From positions 124,001 to 188,000 of the forward strand of contig JAQGPJ010000041.1 in assembly GCA_028293125.1 (NCBI GenBank): a stretch of DNA of 64,000 nucleotides, given 5' to 3'. The position numbers were made by a program, and so were the translations under genes. The notes under the pieces were generated by a model. It saw nothing but the letters and a program-made list of their open reading frames with translations, was not told the DNA's origin and made no database searches. Below, in pieces: positions 37,693-45,549 of this stretch (position 1 is its first letter; every line of letters starts with the position of its first letter). This stretch comes from Verrucomicrobiales bacterium. GTDB lineage: Bacteria > Verrucomicrobiota > Verrucomicrobiia > Verrucomicrobiales > V1-33.

Positions 37693-37776
37693 TTAGAATT
37701 TCTCCGGCCACACCATGGCCGTGATGAGGTAGAGGAAGAGAAACAGGGCGGTCAGGCTGAGGAGGATCGTTTCCAT
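37693..37776 (-). CDS. kdpF: Small subunit KdpF
   Basis: A 27-codon frame reads METILLSLTALFLFLYLITA and ends VWPEKF. It is one membrane helix followed by a short polar tail, the KdpF pattern in size, sequence style and place. The stop lies nine bases before the kdpA start. KdpF binds at the lipid side of the KdpFABC complex and stabilises it. The gene is too short for common length cut-offs. Confidence 0.88.
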   Translation of the reverse strand: METILLSLTALFLFLYLITAMVWPEKF

Positions 37777-38182
37777 ACCAGTGGGAGGGTTGAATATCAG
37801 AAACGCGGGCACCAGTTCCGGGACCCCGGACGGGTTACCCATGAGGTCCTGTGCCGCAGTCCGCGGACAACTTTGGTGGAACAGCTGCGTGGCGTGTTTT
37901 TTGGTGTTCGGTTCATGAGCACATGCTTCCCCACCCTGCCGGAGCCACGAATCAAAAGACCCGGTCCAGGCGTAAAAAAGGTATAAAAACCAAGGCTTCC
38001 TGGCTTCCGGTGGATTTCCTTCCTCCCCTTCCCTTCAGGTGAATCCGCTGCAGAGGTTTCCCTCATCAAGAAGCACGTTGGAAACGCAGGACTGAAAACG
38101 GGATTGAACCACATCCTGTCAAGTGCCCGGATTTTGGACACTTCCGCTTCAGGCACGTGCCAATCATCCGCTGCCCGGATGC
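37777..38182. other. Leader and promoter region of kdpFABCDE, no gene seen
   Basis: About 400 bases separate kdpF from the stop of the RCC1-repeat gene, which is transcribed toward the same side. The AT-rich stretch at 37966-37990 (CGTAAAAAAGGTATAAAAACC on the plus strand) is the most promoter-like part for the kdp operon. A c-di-AMP riboswitch was looked for and not found. No supported open frame lies here. Confidence 0.5.
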
Positions 38183-40825
38183 TTACGGATCACCATCCAC
38201 CGCCGGTGCCACCTTCACCCTGCCAAAACGCGCGGAGGGGGAGGGTGTGACGGTGTCCTGTACGGTCACCCGCTCCCAGTAGGCATCAATGGGCTCCACC
38301 GTCTCCACACCCCCTGCCGCAAGTGTCCATTCATCCTCCCGGTCCGGAGCCGATGAAAACTGCGGCGTGTAAACCAGCCTCTCCTCCGCGGATCCCCTCA
38401 GTCGGAGATACCGCATTGCCAGCATGGGAACACCGGCTTTTTCCCGCAGGAGGATAGTCGGCAGTCCGGCCGTGCCGCCCTGCTCCGGCAGCTGTTCCGT
38501 TCCCGGCTGGAGCGGAGGCAGATTGAAGGCCCGCTCCAGCAGATTCGGCACGCCGTCCCGGTCAGGGTCCGCATCCCAGTCCGTGACTGCCGGATTCTCC
38601 GCCAAGGCCCCGAAATGTTCCCGCTGCCAGGGGCTCAGCCGCACCGGGGCCAGATAAAGGACAAAAGTGGGTGAGGACTGTTCCCCCAACGAGAGACCCA
38701 GCTGCCCTTGGGAATTGTCACCCGCCGCCATCACGGTGCCGTCGGTTTTCACAAACAGGCTGTGGGTTCCGGCCGCTGAAACCGCCCTGATATCCCTCAG
38801 GTCCGGCAGCGGCGCCGGAGGCGGTCGCTTGTTATCAACCGTGCCATCGCCCAGCTGGCCGTAATTATTGTTTCCATAGGAAGCCACCGTGCCATCCGTC
38901 CGGAGGAACAGATAGTGGCTGGAGCCACTGCTGAAATCGGAGGCCGACATCGACTGGACCGAGTCCAAGCGGTCGCTGATCACCGTTGGGCTGAATTCAT
39001 CATAATCGACCACAAAAATATTCCGTTCACTATCCAAAAAGAAGCCACGGCCTCTGGCCTCGATGTCAATGACGTTCCGTTTCCCCAGATCAACCCGGGC
39101 TATGCCCGTTTTGATGTCCGAAGTGGGAAAAGAGGCCCTCAGCTCACGGCCCGCCACCCAGACGGAACCATCCGCTTTGAGAAAAAAGCTGCCGCTGATG
39201 CCTGCGGAGACAGCCTGCACTCCGGCAAGATCCGGCACCTGTATGGCGGTGATCCGATTGACCGTGGTGCCGTCCCCCAGTTGTCCGTCGTGATTGCGGC
39301 CCGCTGCCCGGACTGTGCCATCCTCCATTAGAAAAAGGCTGAACAATTCCCCCATGGAGACAGCCTTCACTCCGGCCATATCCGGCAGCAGGGCCGGAGT
39401 TTTATTTGAGGCTGTGGTGCCGTTGCCAAACTGTCCTTCTGAATTCCGTCCCCACCCCATGACCGTGCCGTCATTTTTGAGAATCAGCGCGGTTTGCACA
39501 TACTCCGCGATGGACTTCACATCCGTCAGCCCGGGCACCGGCCTGGGGATGTGCCAGTTGGACCGGCTGAGGACGGCATTGCCGGCATAACCGCTGCCCA
39601 TGGCCATGACCGTGCCATCGTTTTTGATCATGAGGCTGGCGGTTAAAGTGGCCACCGCCGTCCGGACATCCGTCAACCCCGGCACCGCCACCGGGGTAGG
39701 ATAATAACCCCGCGCCCTGGTTAACCCGGTTCCCAGCTGCCCCTCATCATTGCGCCCGGTGCCCCAGACGGAGCCGTCCGCTTTAAGAAAAAAACTGTGA
39801 CCTCCCGCCGCCGCCGCCACCACTCCGCTGATTCCCGGCACCCGCACGGGAACAGACCGGTTCACTGCGGTGCCATCCCCCAGCTGGCCGTAGTAATTGC
39901 TGCCCGCCGCCATCACCGTGCCGTCCTTTTTGACGAACAGGCTGACCCCTGCGGATATTTCCGTATAAGAGCCGCCTGCCCAAATGGCGCGGGCATTCCG
40001 GAGGACCGGCACCGGCGGGGTGCGGCTGGTGGTCGTGCCGTCCCCCAACTGGCCGGAGGCGTTTGCTCCCGCGGCCAGCACGGTCCCATCCTCCCGGAGG
40101 AACAGGCTGTGCTCCTGTCCGGCTGAAATGGCCACAATCCCGCTCAGACCCGGCACCTGCATCGGAATCAGTCGGGTGATCCTGGTGCCGTCCCCCAGCT
40201 GCCCCTGGGAATTGTCACCCGCGGCCCAGACGGTGCCGTCGGCTTTCAGAAAAAGGCTGTGCGCCCCGCCGGCCGCCAAAGCGGTGATCTCCGTGACCAC
40301 GCGGACTCCCGCAGGCAGCGTGCGGCTGGAGGTGGAGTTGTTGCCCAGCTGGCCGCCTCCGTTGTAGCCCACGGACATGACGGTGCCGTCATCCATTAGA
40401 AACAGACTGTGGGATGACCCGGCGGCGATGGCCCGGACCCGGTCCTGGAAAACAGTCAGCAGCGTTGGGGTGCGGCGTTCGTTTTTAGTGCCGTCCCCCA
40501 GCTGGCCTTCGGAATTGTCACCCGCGGCCCAGACCGCGCCTTCGGTGTCCAGAAACAAACTGTGATCCATGCCCGCCGCTATCGCCTGGATTCCGGAAAG
40601 GACCGTCACCGGTGTGGATTTGGAATCCCAAGTGCCGTCCCCCAGCTGTCCAAAGGTGTTGACTCCCGCAGCCAGCACCTCACCGTCGGCATTCAGAAAG
40701 AGACTGTGCTGATATCCGACCGCCACCGCCGGCACGGCGGCCTCCAGTGAGGCCGGGGAGGAAAACAGAAGCATGGTCAGCACGGTGGACAGCCAGCCGG
40801 CAAAGAGGGGCGGAGGATATTTCAT
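38183..40825 (-). CDS. Exported RCC1-repeat protein, 14 repeats
   Basis: The product has 880 residues. A signal peptide (LFAGWLSTVLTMLLFSSPASLEA) is followed by about 14 RCC1 repeats of roughly 51 residues. Each has the pattern AISAGQEHSLFL..DGTV.AAG.N..GQLGDGT. Repeats 8, 11 and 12 are degenerate. Fourteen blades would fill two seven-bladed propellers. After them comes a DADPDRDGVPNLLE calcium-type segment and a C-terminal module ending ARFGRVKV, like other exported proteins in this window. RCC1 folds bind proteins or ligands; nothing points to an enzyme. The start at ATG 40825 leads directly into the signal peptide. Confidence 0.88.
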   Translation of the reverse strand: MKYPPPLFAGWLSTVLTMLLFSSPASLEAAVPAVAVGYQHSLFLNADGEVLAAGVNTFGQLGDGTWDSKSTPVTVLSGIQAIAAGMDHSLFLDTEGAVWAAGDNSEGQLGDGTKNERRTPTLLTVFQDRVRAIAAGSSHSLFLMDDGTVMSVGYNGGGQLGNNSTSSRTLPAGVRVVTEITALAAGGAHSLFLKADGTVWAAGDNSQGQLGDGTRITRLIPMQVPGLSGIVAISAGQEHSLFLREDGTVLAAGANASGQLGDGTTTSRTPPVPVLRNARAIWAGGSYTEISAGVSLFVKKDGTVMAAGSNYYGQLGDGTAVNRSVPVRVPGISGVVAAAAGGHSFFLKADGSVWGTGRNDEGQLGTGLTRARGYYPTPVAVPGLTDVRTAVATLTASLMIKNDGTVMAMGSGYAGNAVLSRSNWHIPRPVPGLTDVKSIAEYVQTALILKNDGTVMGWGRNSEGQFGNGTTASNKTPALLPDMAGVKAVSMGELFSLFLMEDGTVRAAGRNHDGQLGDGTTVNRITAIQVPDLAGVQAVSAGISGSFFLKADGSVWVAGRELRASFPTSDIKTGIARVDLGKRNVIDIEARGRGFFLDSERNIFVVDYDEFSPTVISDRLDSVQSMSASDFSSGSSHYLFLRTDGTVASYGNNNYGQLGDGTVDNKRPPPAPLPDLRDIRAVSAAGTHSLFVKTDGTVMAAGDNSQGQLGLSLGEQSSPTFVLYLAPVRLSPWQREHFGALAENPAVTDWDADPDRDGVPNLLERAFNLPPLQPGTEQLPEQGGTAGLPTILLREKAGVPMLAMRYLRLRGSAEERLVYTPQFSSAPDREDEWTLAAGGVETVEPIDAYWERVTVQDTVTPSPSARFGRVKVAPAVDGDP

Positions 40826-41097
40826 AGGCGGAAACGGCCTGCCTGAGGAGAGGGAGGACTGGGCCAGCAAGGTTCTCCCCGGCATCACCGTCCGCCTGTT
40901 TCGGCAACGAGCAGCCCCTGCATATCATGAGCGCTATCCGCCCATCAATCAGAAAAATTAAAATCGGAACTTATTCATTCACTGCGCCATATTGATGCCT
41001 CCACGTTTTCTGACGCCAGTTATCCGGAACGCTTTACTATCAAAAAAACCACGTAATCTCATCCACAAACTGAACCGCCCTTATTGCCGGAATGACT

Positions 41098-42741
41098 TCA
41101 CCTCACCGGCTCCGTTGCCTTCGCAGCGCCGGGTTTGGCATAATATTCCATCATCTGCCGGCGCAGGGTCTCACGTTCAGCAGCCCGCTTCTGGTCGAAG
41201 ACCTCGGCCTGCTGCGATGTCAGGTTCCCGCGGATAATGCGGTCGCGTGCCTCTTCCCGCGACCCGATTTCCGGGAAGGGGTCCGCCTCCGTAGCCACGA
41301 GGGCTGTCTGCGGCTCCAGCGCCTGCCGGGCCAGCTGCTGGAAAATCCGGTCCTTCTGGTCCGGAGTGAGATCAAAGGTCCGGCTGATGAATTTCAGGGT
41401 GTCGCCGGCGGCCTCCTCCGCCGCGCCGATGCGGCGGGCCTCCTGCATTTGAGCATGGGTTTCATACTGCTCCGGGGTCAGAATGGTTTTCAGTTCCTCA
41501 TCAATGACGGGCGGGGTGGATTTGCGGGGGTCCACCTTTGCCATCGCGTTCAGTGCCTCCTTCCCGGCGGCGGTCAGGTTCCGTGGGTCCTTCACAGCGT
41601 TGGCCACGGCTCCTGACTGGAAAGCGTGCAGGATACTGTCGATCTCCGCCAAAGATTTGCGCTCCAGCGCCTCCCTGATTTGGATTTTCTGCTCCGCCGT
41701 GAGGTCCGGCAGATTCAGGCACAGGCGGGTGAACTCCGTTTCCGCGAGACGCAGCGCCTTGTCCCGGCCTTTTTTCAGTATGGCCCCAGGCACCTGATCC
41801 GGCGCGGTTGCGGTGGCGGCCGGACTGGATTCCGTAGACTTTCCGGCCTGCGGTCCGGCTCCTGACAAGGTGCCGAAGGCTGGAGGTTCCGAGCGTTGGG
41901 CGGGCTTGGCTGTGTTCCCCGCCATCCGGTCAGCCGCCTGAGCCTGCAGGCGCAGATTGGCGGCCTCAAGTTCAGCGTTTTTCCTCCAGAGCATGGTGAG
42001 GGGAATGGCGGCCAGAACGAGAACAACGGCGGTGGTTTTGACGGCGGGGCCTGTCTTCATAAGGTATAGGGCGAGTTTGACTGATGGCGTAAGGTGAAGA
42101 TTGGGCGCGGCCCTGAGCGCGGCGGAGGCCAGGGCGGCGGCTGAGGCTGGTGGAGCGCACAGACTTTGCGCGGCCAACAGGGCGGCCAGAGTGGTGCCGG
42201 TGCAGGAAATTCCTCTCCGCCGCAGCAGGGACTCCAGCAGGCACAGGGACCGTTGGAGGCGCTTGCGGCAGGTCTCCAGGTTTTTGCCGGTGGCGGCGGC
42301 CACCTCCGCCAGTGGACGGCGCTCCAAGTAGCGCAGGACCACCAGATGCCGCGCGTCGGCGGGCAGTCTGGCCAGGACTTCGTCAAGGTGCGGGCGGAGT
42401 TCCTCCCACGCGGCGTCTCCGGAGGAGGGCGGGCTTTTCATATGGTCGCTCAGGTGGTGCAGGACCTTGCGGTAGCGCGCGGCTTTGCGGACGGCATTGA
42501 CCGACTCCAGCACCGCCGCGCGGTGCAGCCAGCCGGCCAGGCTTTCGTGCTTCAGAGCACCGGCCTTCCGCGCCAGGATGGCGAAGACGTTCTGCGCCAC
42601 CTCCTCGGCAGCGGTCCAGTCCTGCGTCCGCCGCCATGCCACCCCGCGCACCATGCCGGCGTGACGGCCCACCAGTTCGGTGAAAGCCGCCTGATCGCTG
42701 GTCGCGGCAAAGCGTTGAAGGAGGTCGGAATCGCTGTCCAT
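41098..42741 (-). CDS. ECF-type RNA polymerase sigma factor with membrane-spanning C-terminal extension
   Basis: The product has 547 residues. The first 175 are a sigma-70 family ECF protein, with region 2 (AFTELVGRHAGMVRGVAWR ... AEEVAQNVFAILARKA) and region 4 (RLPADARHLVVLRYLERRPLAEVAAATG). Then come a hydrophobic segment (183-198), a membrane helix (236-252), a coiled-coil-like stretch and about 250 helical residues with heavy Glu/Arg content. Such carboxy-extended ECF factors are known in Planctomycetes and Verrucomicrobia. The design suggests a sigma factor tied to the membrane and controlled by its own outer domain. No separate anti-sigma gene is adjacent. Confidence 0.88.
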   Translation of the reverse strand: MDSDSDLLQRFAATSDQAAFTELVGRHAGMVRGVAWRRTQDWTAAEEVAQNVFAILARKAGALKHESLAGWLHRAAVLESVNAVRKAARYRKVLHHLSDHMKSPPSSGDAAWEELRPHLDEVLARLPADARHLVVLRYLERRPLAEVAAATGKNLETCRKRLQRSLCLLESLLRRRGISCTGTTLAALLAAQSLCAPPASAAALASAALRAAPNLHLTPSVKLALYLMKTGPAVKTTAVVLVLAAIPLTMLWRKNAELEAANLRLQAQAADRMAGNTAKPAQRSEPPAFGTLSGAGPQAGKSTESSPAATATAPDQVPGAILKKGRDKALRLAETEFTRLCLNLPDLTAEQKIQIREALERKSLAEIDSILHAFQSGAVANAVKDPRNLTAAGKEALNAMAKVDPRKSTPPVIDEELKTILTPEQYETHAQMQEARRIGAAEEAAGDTLKFISRTFDLTPDQKDRIFQQLARQALEPQTALVATEADPFPEIGSREEARDRIIRGNLTSQQAEVFDQKRAAERETLRRQMMEYYAKPGAAKATEPVR

Positions 42742-42931
42742 GCGTGTTTCCGGTGACACGTTGCGGCCTGCGGAAAGCGGGACAATTTATTTCAGATTCA
42801 CCAGTGCGCCCAGTGCGGACTGTCCGTCGGACAACACCTTCCCGCGTCGAAAAATCAGGGATGAATGCACGCTGGGATCACCAGTTGCCGGCAGCCGGGC
42901 CAAAACATCGCCCCCGCGCGGCACGGGTTGG

Positions 42932-43348
42932 TCAGATTTCAAAATACATGCTGCTCCGCGGAGCCTCCCGCGTCAGCACATCCGCCAGGGTCATGCTGTT
43001 GAGGTGGGCATTCACCAGTTCGGTCAGTTCCTCAAAACAGGCCACAAGACCGGCGCTGATGCTGGCGGGGTTCTCCCCGATGGGCAGAAACGGACCATCC
43101 ACGGCGCGAAGGATTTCCCCCACTGTGATCTGCCGGGGCTCGCGCACCAGTTGATAGCCGCCACCCACACCCCGCTTGCTGGTCAGCAAATCCGCCTTTT
43201 TCAGCACCAGCAGGATCTGCTCCAGAACCTTCGGCGGCATGCCCTCGGATACGGACAACTCCTCAATCTGGGAAACCGCCGACATGGGCCGCCGCGCCAT
43301 GGCAGTGAGGGCGCGTAGGGCATACTCCGCTCGTTTGGACAATCGCAT
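42932..43348 (-). CDS. Rrf2-family transcriptional regulator
   Basis: The product has 138 residues. The N-terminal winged helix (MRLSKRAEYALRALTAMA ... PKVLEQILLVLKKADLLTSKRGVGGGYQLVR) is typical of Rrf2. IscR-type members bind an iron-sulfur cluster through three cysteines; here only one Cys (in VACFEEL) is present. It therefore probably senses something other than an Fe-S cluster. It is divergent from a methyltransferase gene with about 200 bases between. Confidence 0.88.
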   Translation of the reverse strand: MRLSKRAEYALRALTAMARRPMSAVSQIEELSVSEGMPPKVLEQILLVLKKADLLTSKRGVGGGYQLVREPRQITVGEILRAVDGPFLPIGENPASISAGLVACFEELTELVNAHLNSMTLADVLTREAPRSSMYFEI

Positions 43349-43545
43349 CACCCGGCGCTCATAGCACACCGGCACCGGGCGGAAAGTGGGAAGTCACAAG
43401 CCTGCCGCCGGTTTTTCCGGTTTTGCGGACCTTTTGCCGTTTGCTCCGGGGCACCGGCAGCCTGCATCGCAGCGGATACAGCTTGAATTCCTCTCCTGCC
43501 CGCAGCTGACAAGAGGCTTTTCCCGCGCCCCCTTTTCCAACGTCC

Positions 43546-44223
43546 ATGAATTTCGACCGCATGGCCCCGCACTACCGGTGGCTGGAGTTTCTCTTCGCCG
43601 GAGGGACGCTTCAGCGCTGCCGCACGGCTTGGCTGGAAAAGGTGGCACACTGCCGGTCCGTGCTGATCACCGGGGAGGGCGATGGCCGGTTCCTTGAGGA
43701 ATGCACCAAGCGGCTCCCGGAAGCGGACATCCTCTGCGTGGACGGCAGCCCGGGAATGCTGGCGCTGGCTCAAAAACGGACCTTGACCACCGGCGATGGC
43801 GGAGCCCGGGACGGCGCCCGCATCATCTTTCAGCACGCAATACTGCCGGGGTGGGAGCCGCCAGCCGGGCAGTTTGATCTGATCGTGACCCACTTTTTCC
43901 TCGACTGCTTCACGTCAGAGGATTTGAGGCGCGTGGTCGAATCCCTCGCAGCGGCGGCGAAGCCGGACGCCATCTGGCTGCTGGCTGATTTCCGGGTTCC
44001 GGACCGTCCGCCGCCGGCACGTGTGCGGGCCCGGATGGTCATTGCCACCGCTTATGCTTTTTTCCGGATCGTGACCGGGCTGAAAGTGGGCCGCCTGACG
44101 GATCCCTTTCCCCTGCTGGAGGCGCAGGGATTCCGGCTGGAACGGATGAGCGGCCGGAGCTGGGGGATGCTTTACTCCAGTGTCTGGCGGCGGAGGCGGC
44201 AGGCCGGCCCGGCAAACGGATAG
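43546..44223 (+). CDS. Class I SAM-dependent methyltransferase
   Basis: The product has 225 residues. It opens MNFDRMAPHYRWLEFLFAG, as in UbiE-like enzymes. The SAM-binding strand reads SVLITGEGDGRFLEE, with VDGSPGMLALAQ and FDLIVTHFFLDCF following. Motif I has GEGDGR instead of GxGxG with three glycines. The substrate is unknown. A lipid or quinone target is possible from the opening segment, but this is a guess. Confidence 0.78.
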   Translation: MNFDRMAPHYRWLEFLFAGGTLQRCRTAWLEKVAHCRSVLITGEGDGRFLEECTKRLPEADILCVDGSPGMLALAQKRTLTTGDGGARDGARIIFQHAILPGWEPPAGQFDLIVTHFFLDCFTSEDLRRVVESLAAAAKPDAIWLLADFRVPDRPPPARVRARMVIATAYAFFRIVTGLKVGRLTDPFPLLEAQGFRLERMSGRSWGMLYSSVWRRRRQAGPANG

Positions 44224-44251
44224 CTGCTTTTCGGTTTCTTTTCGTTTCCAT

Positions 44252-44314
44252 GATCCAAAGGATTTCCAGCGACGGACCGGCTTTTGGTTGAAAGCCGGCC
44301 CGTCCCTTTGGATC
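44252..44314. repeat. Long imperfect inverted repeat after the methyltransferase gene
   Basis: The outer arms GATCCAAAGG (44252-44261) and CCTTTGGATC (44305-44314) are perfect. The inner 14-bp arms GACGGACCGGCTTT (44271-44284) and AAAGCCGGCCCGTC (44291-44304) have one mismatch and a 6-base loop. Nine unpaired bases lie on the left side only. It could terminate the methyltransferase transcript or be the remains of an element end. Confidence 0.75.
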
Positions 44315-44322
44315 GGAGCCAA

Positions 44323-44415
44323 TCACCGCAGACCGCCGGTCACGTAAAGCGTTTCCCGGTGATCCAGGAGGCATCATCCGAAGCAAAGAAAACAACTGCC
44401 AGCGTCCCGGGCCGG
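44323..44415 (-). pseudogene. Remnant of a short-chain dehydrogenase C-terminus
   Basis: The minus strand reads LAVVFFASDDASWITG, which is the usual end of SDR proteins (AAVVFLASDDASWITG in many). A one-base loss after ITG shifts the frame. In the shifted frame the next codons spell ETLYVTGGLR and a stop at 44323, exactly the normal SDR ending. Everything upstream of about 44415 has lost SDR character, so this is a decayed gene tail. Confidence 0.65.
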
Positions 44416-44594
44416 ATGAGCCTGACCGGACGGCACAGCCATCGTGATCAACGCCACTGGCGGAACTGGCCGGGCGATTGAATCTTTACCCAGTTGCACC
44501 GGGCAGCGCCGCTCCGGCATCAAAGCTACGGATTTTTCATCCAGTTTGAAATTTTCCTGCCTTTTGTAAAGACATAGGATATACATTCCCCGTC

Positions 44595-45407
44595 ATGAGC
44601 ACCCCCTTTTCCCGTCTCCTTCCCCTCCCCGCCATTGCCTTCTGCCTGGTCCAGCCCGCGCAGGCCCAAGCCCGGAATGACGACTGGCAGACCACGGCAC
44701 GCACTCTCTTTGGCTACTACGCCGATGCCATGGTCGGAAAAAACTACTCCATCTTCCTCAATGCCTGCGAAAGCAAGTCCCGCAGCCTTTTCCGGGAATT
44801 CACGCTTTGGCAGATGGACATGATGTCCGATGAGGATCTGATGCGGGTGCTGCCCAGCGATGAAACCGGCCGCCCCATCCCGCTGAAGGATCTGGCCATG
44901 ATGAACGACAACCGCTTCTGGACCGTTTACACGGAAACCATGAAAAAGCGGGAAATGGCCGTGGGGGAAGCGGCCTACAAGCAGCTGGGCCAAAGCGGCC
45001 TGCCCACCTACAAGCTGAAGGTGCTGACCAAATACAACGACGGCATTTACATGATCGTGGAGCGAACCTTCGCCAAGCCTTCCCCCGTGCCCATTCCCCT
45101 CACCGTGCTGGAGGCCATCCTGGAGGAGGGAAAGTGGCGGCTGGTGCTGCCACGGGAAATCATGTGGGACGCCATGATCTCCGGCCAGCACCGTCAGATG
45201 GAGCTCGAACGTGCCGCCGCCGCCCTGCCCTATGATATAAAGCCGCCTCTGCGCCCCACGGAAAACACTCCGGCGACACTTCCCGGTGCCCCGGACGAAA
45301 AATCTGCCCCAGCCGAAAAGCCCACTCCCACTCCACCTGCTGCGCCTCCGGCAACCCCTCCGGCTCCGGCTCAGGCACCAGTCCCCGCTTCTGCTCCTGC
45401 CAAATAA
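44595..45407 (+). CDS. Exported protein of unknown function with Pro/Ala-rich tail
   Basis: The product has 270 residues. A signal peptide (LLPLPAIAFCLVQPAQAQA) is followed by a compact alpha/beta domain of about 190 residues, with few motifs (FGYYADAMVGKNYSIFL, VIVERTFAKP-like). The final 60 residues are made of Pro, Ala, Thr and Lys. No family was recognised. A strong intrinsic terminator follows, so it is a single-gene unit. Confidence 0.78.
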   Translation: MSTPFSRLLPLPAIAFCLVQPAQAQARNDDWQTTARTLFGYYADAMVGKNYSIFLNACESKSRSLFREFTLWQMDMMSDEDLMRVLPSDETGRPIPLKDLAMMNDNRFWTVYTETMKKREMAVGEAAYKQLGQSGLPTYKLKVLTKYNDGIYMIVERTFAKPSPVPIPLTVLEAILEEGKWRLVLPREIMWDAMISGQHRQMELERAAAALPYDIKPPLRPTENTPATLPGAPDEKSAPAEKPTPTPPAAPPATPPAPAQAPVPASAPAK

Positions 45408-45428
45408 TCCGGCTGCCCTTTAACTGAA

Positions 45429-45478
45429 AAGGGGAAGCGGTGGCGGCCTCCGCCGTCCGCTTCCCCTTCCCTTTTGTT
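45429..45478 (+). terminator. Intrinsic terminator
   Basis: AAGGGGAAGCGG pairs with CCGCTTCCCCTT (45457-45468), with an inner GGCGG/CCGCC stem. TTTTGTTGT follows. It lies 21 bases after the stop of the exported protein gene. Confidence 0.85.
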
Positions 45479-45549
45479 GTGATTTTCAGTATTTCAAACC
45501 GGGCCCGGAGGCGGAATGACTGCCACCCGCCGGTCTTGCCCCGCTTTCC

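Noticed and set aside
37777-38182. c-di-AMP riboswitch before the kdp operon
   Set aside because: None of the conserved core blocks of the ydaO class could be found on the minus strand, and KdpD/KdpE already provide control.
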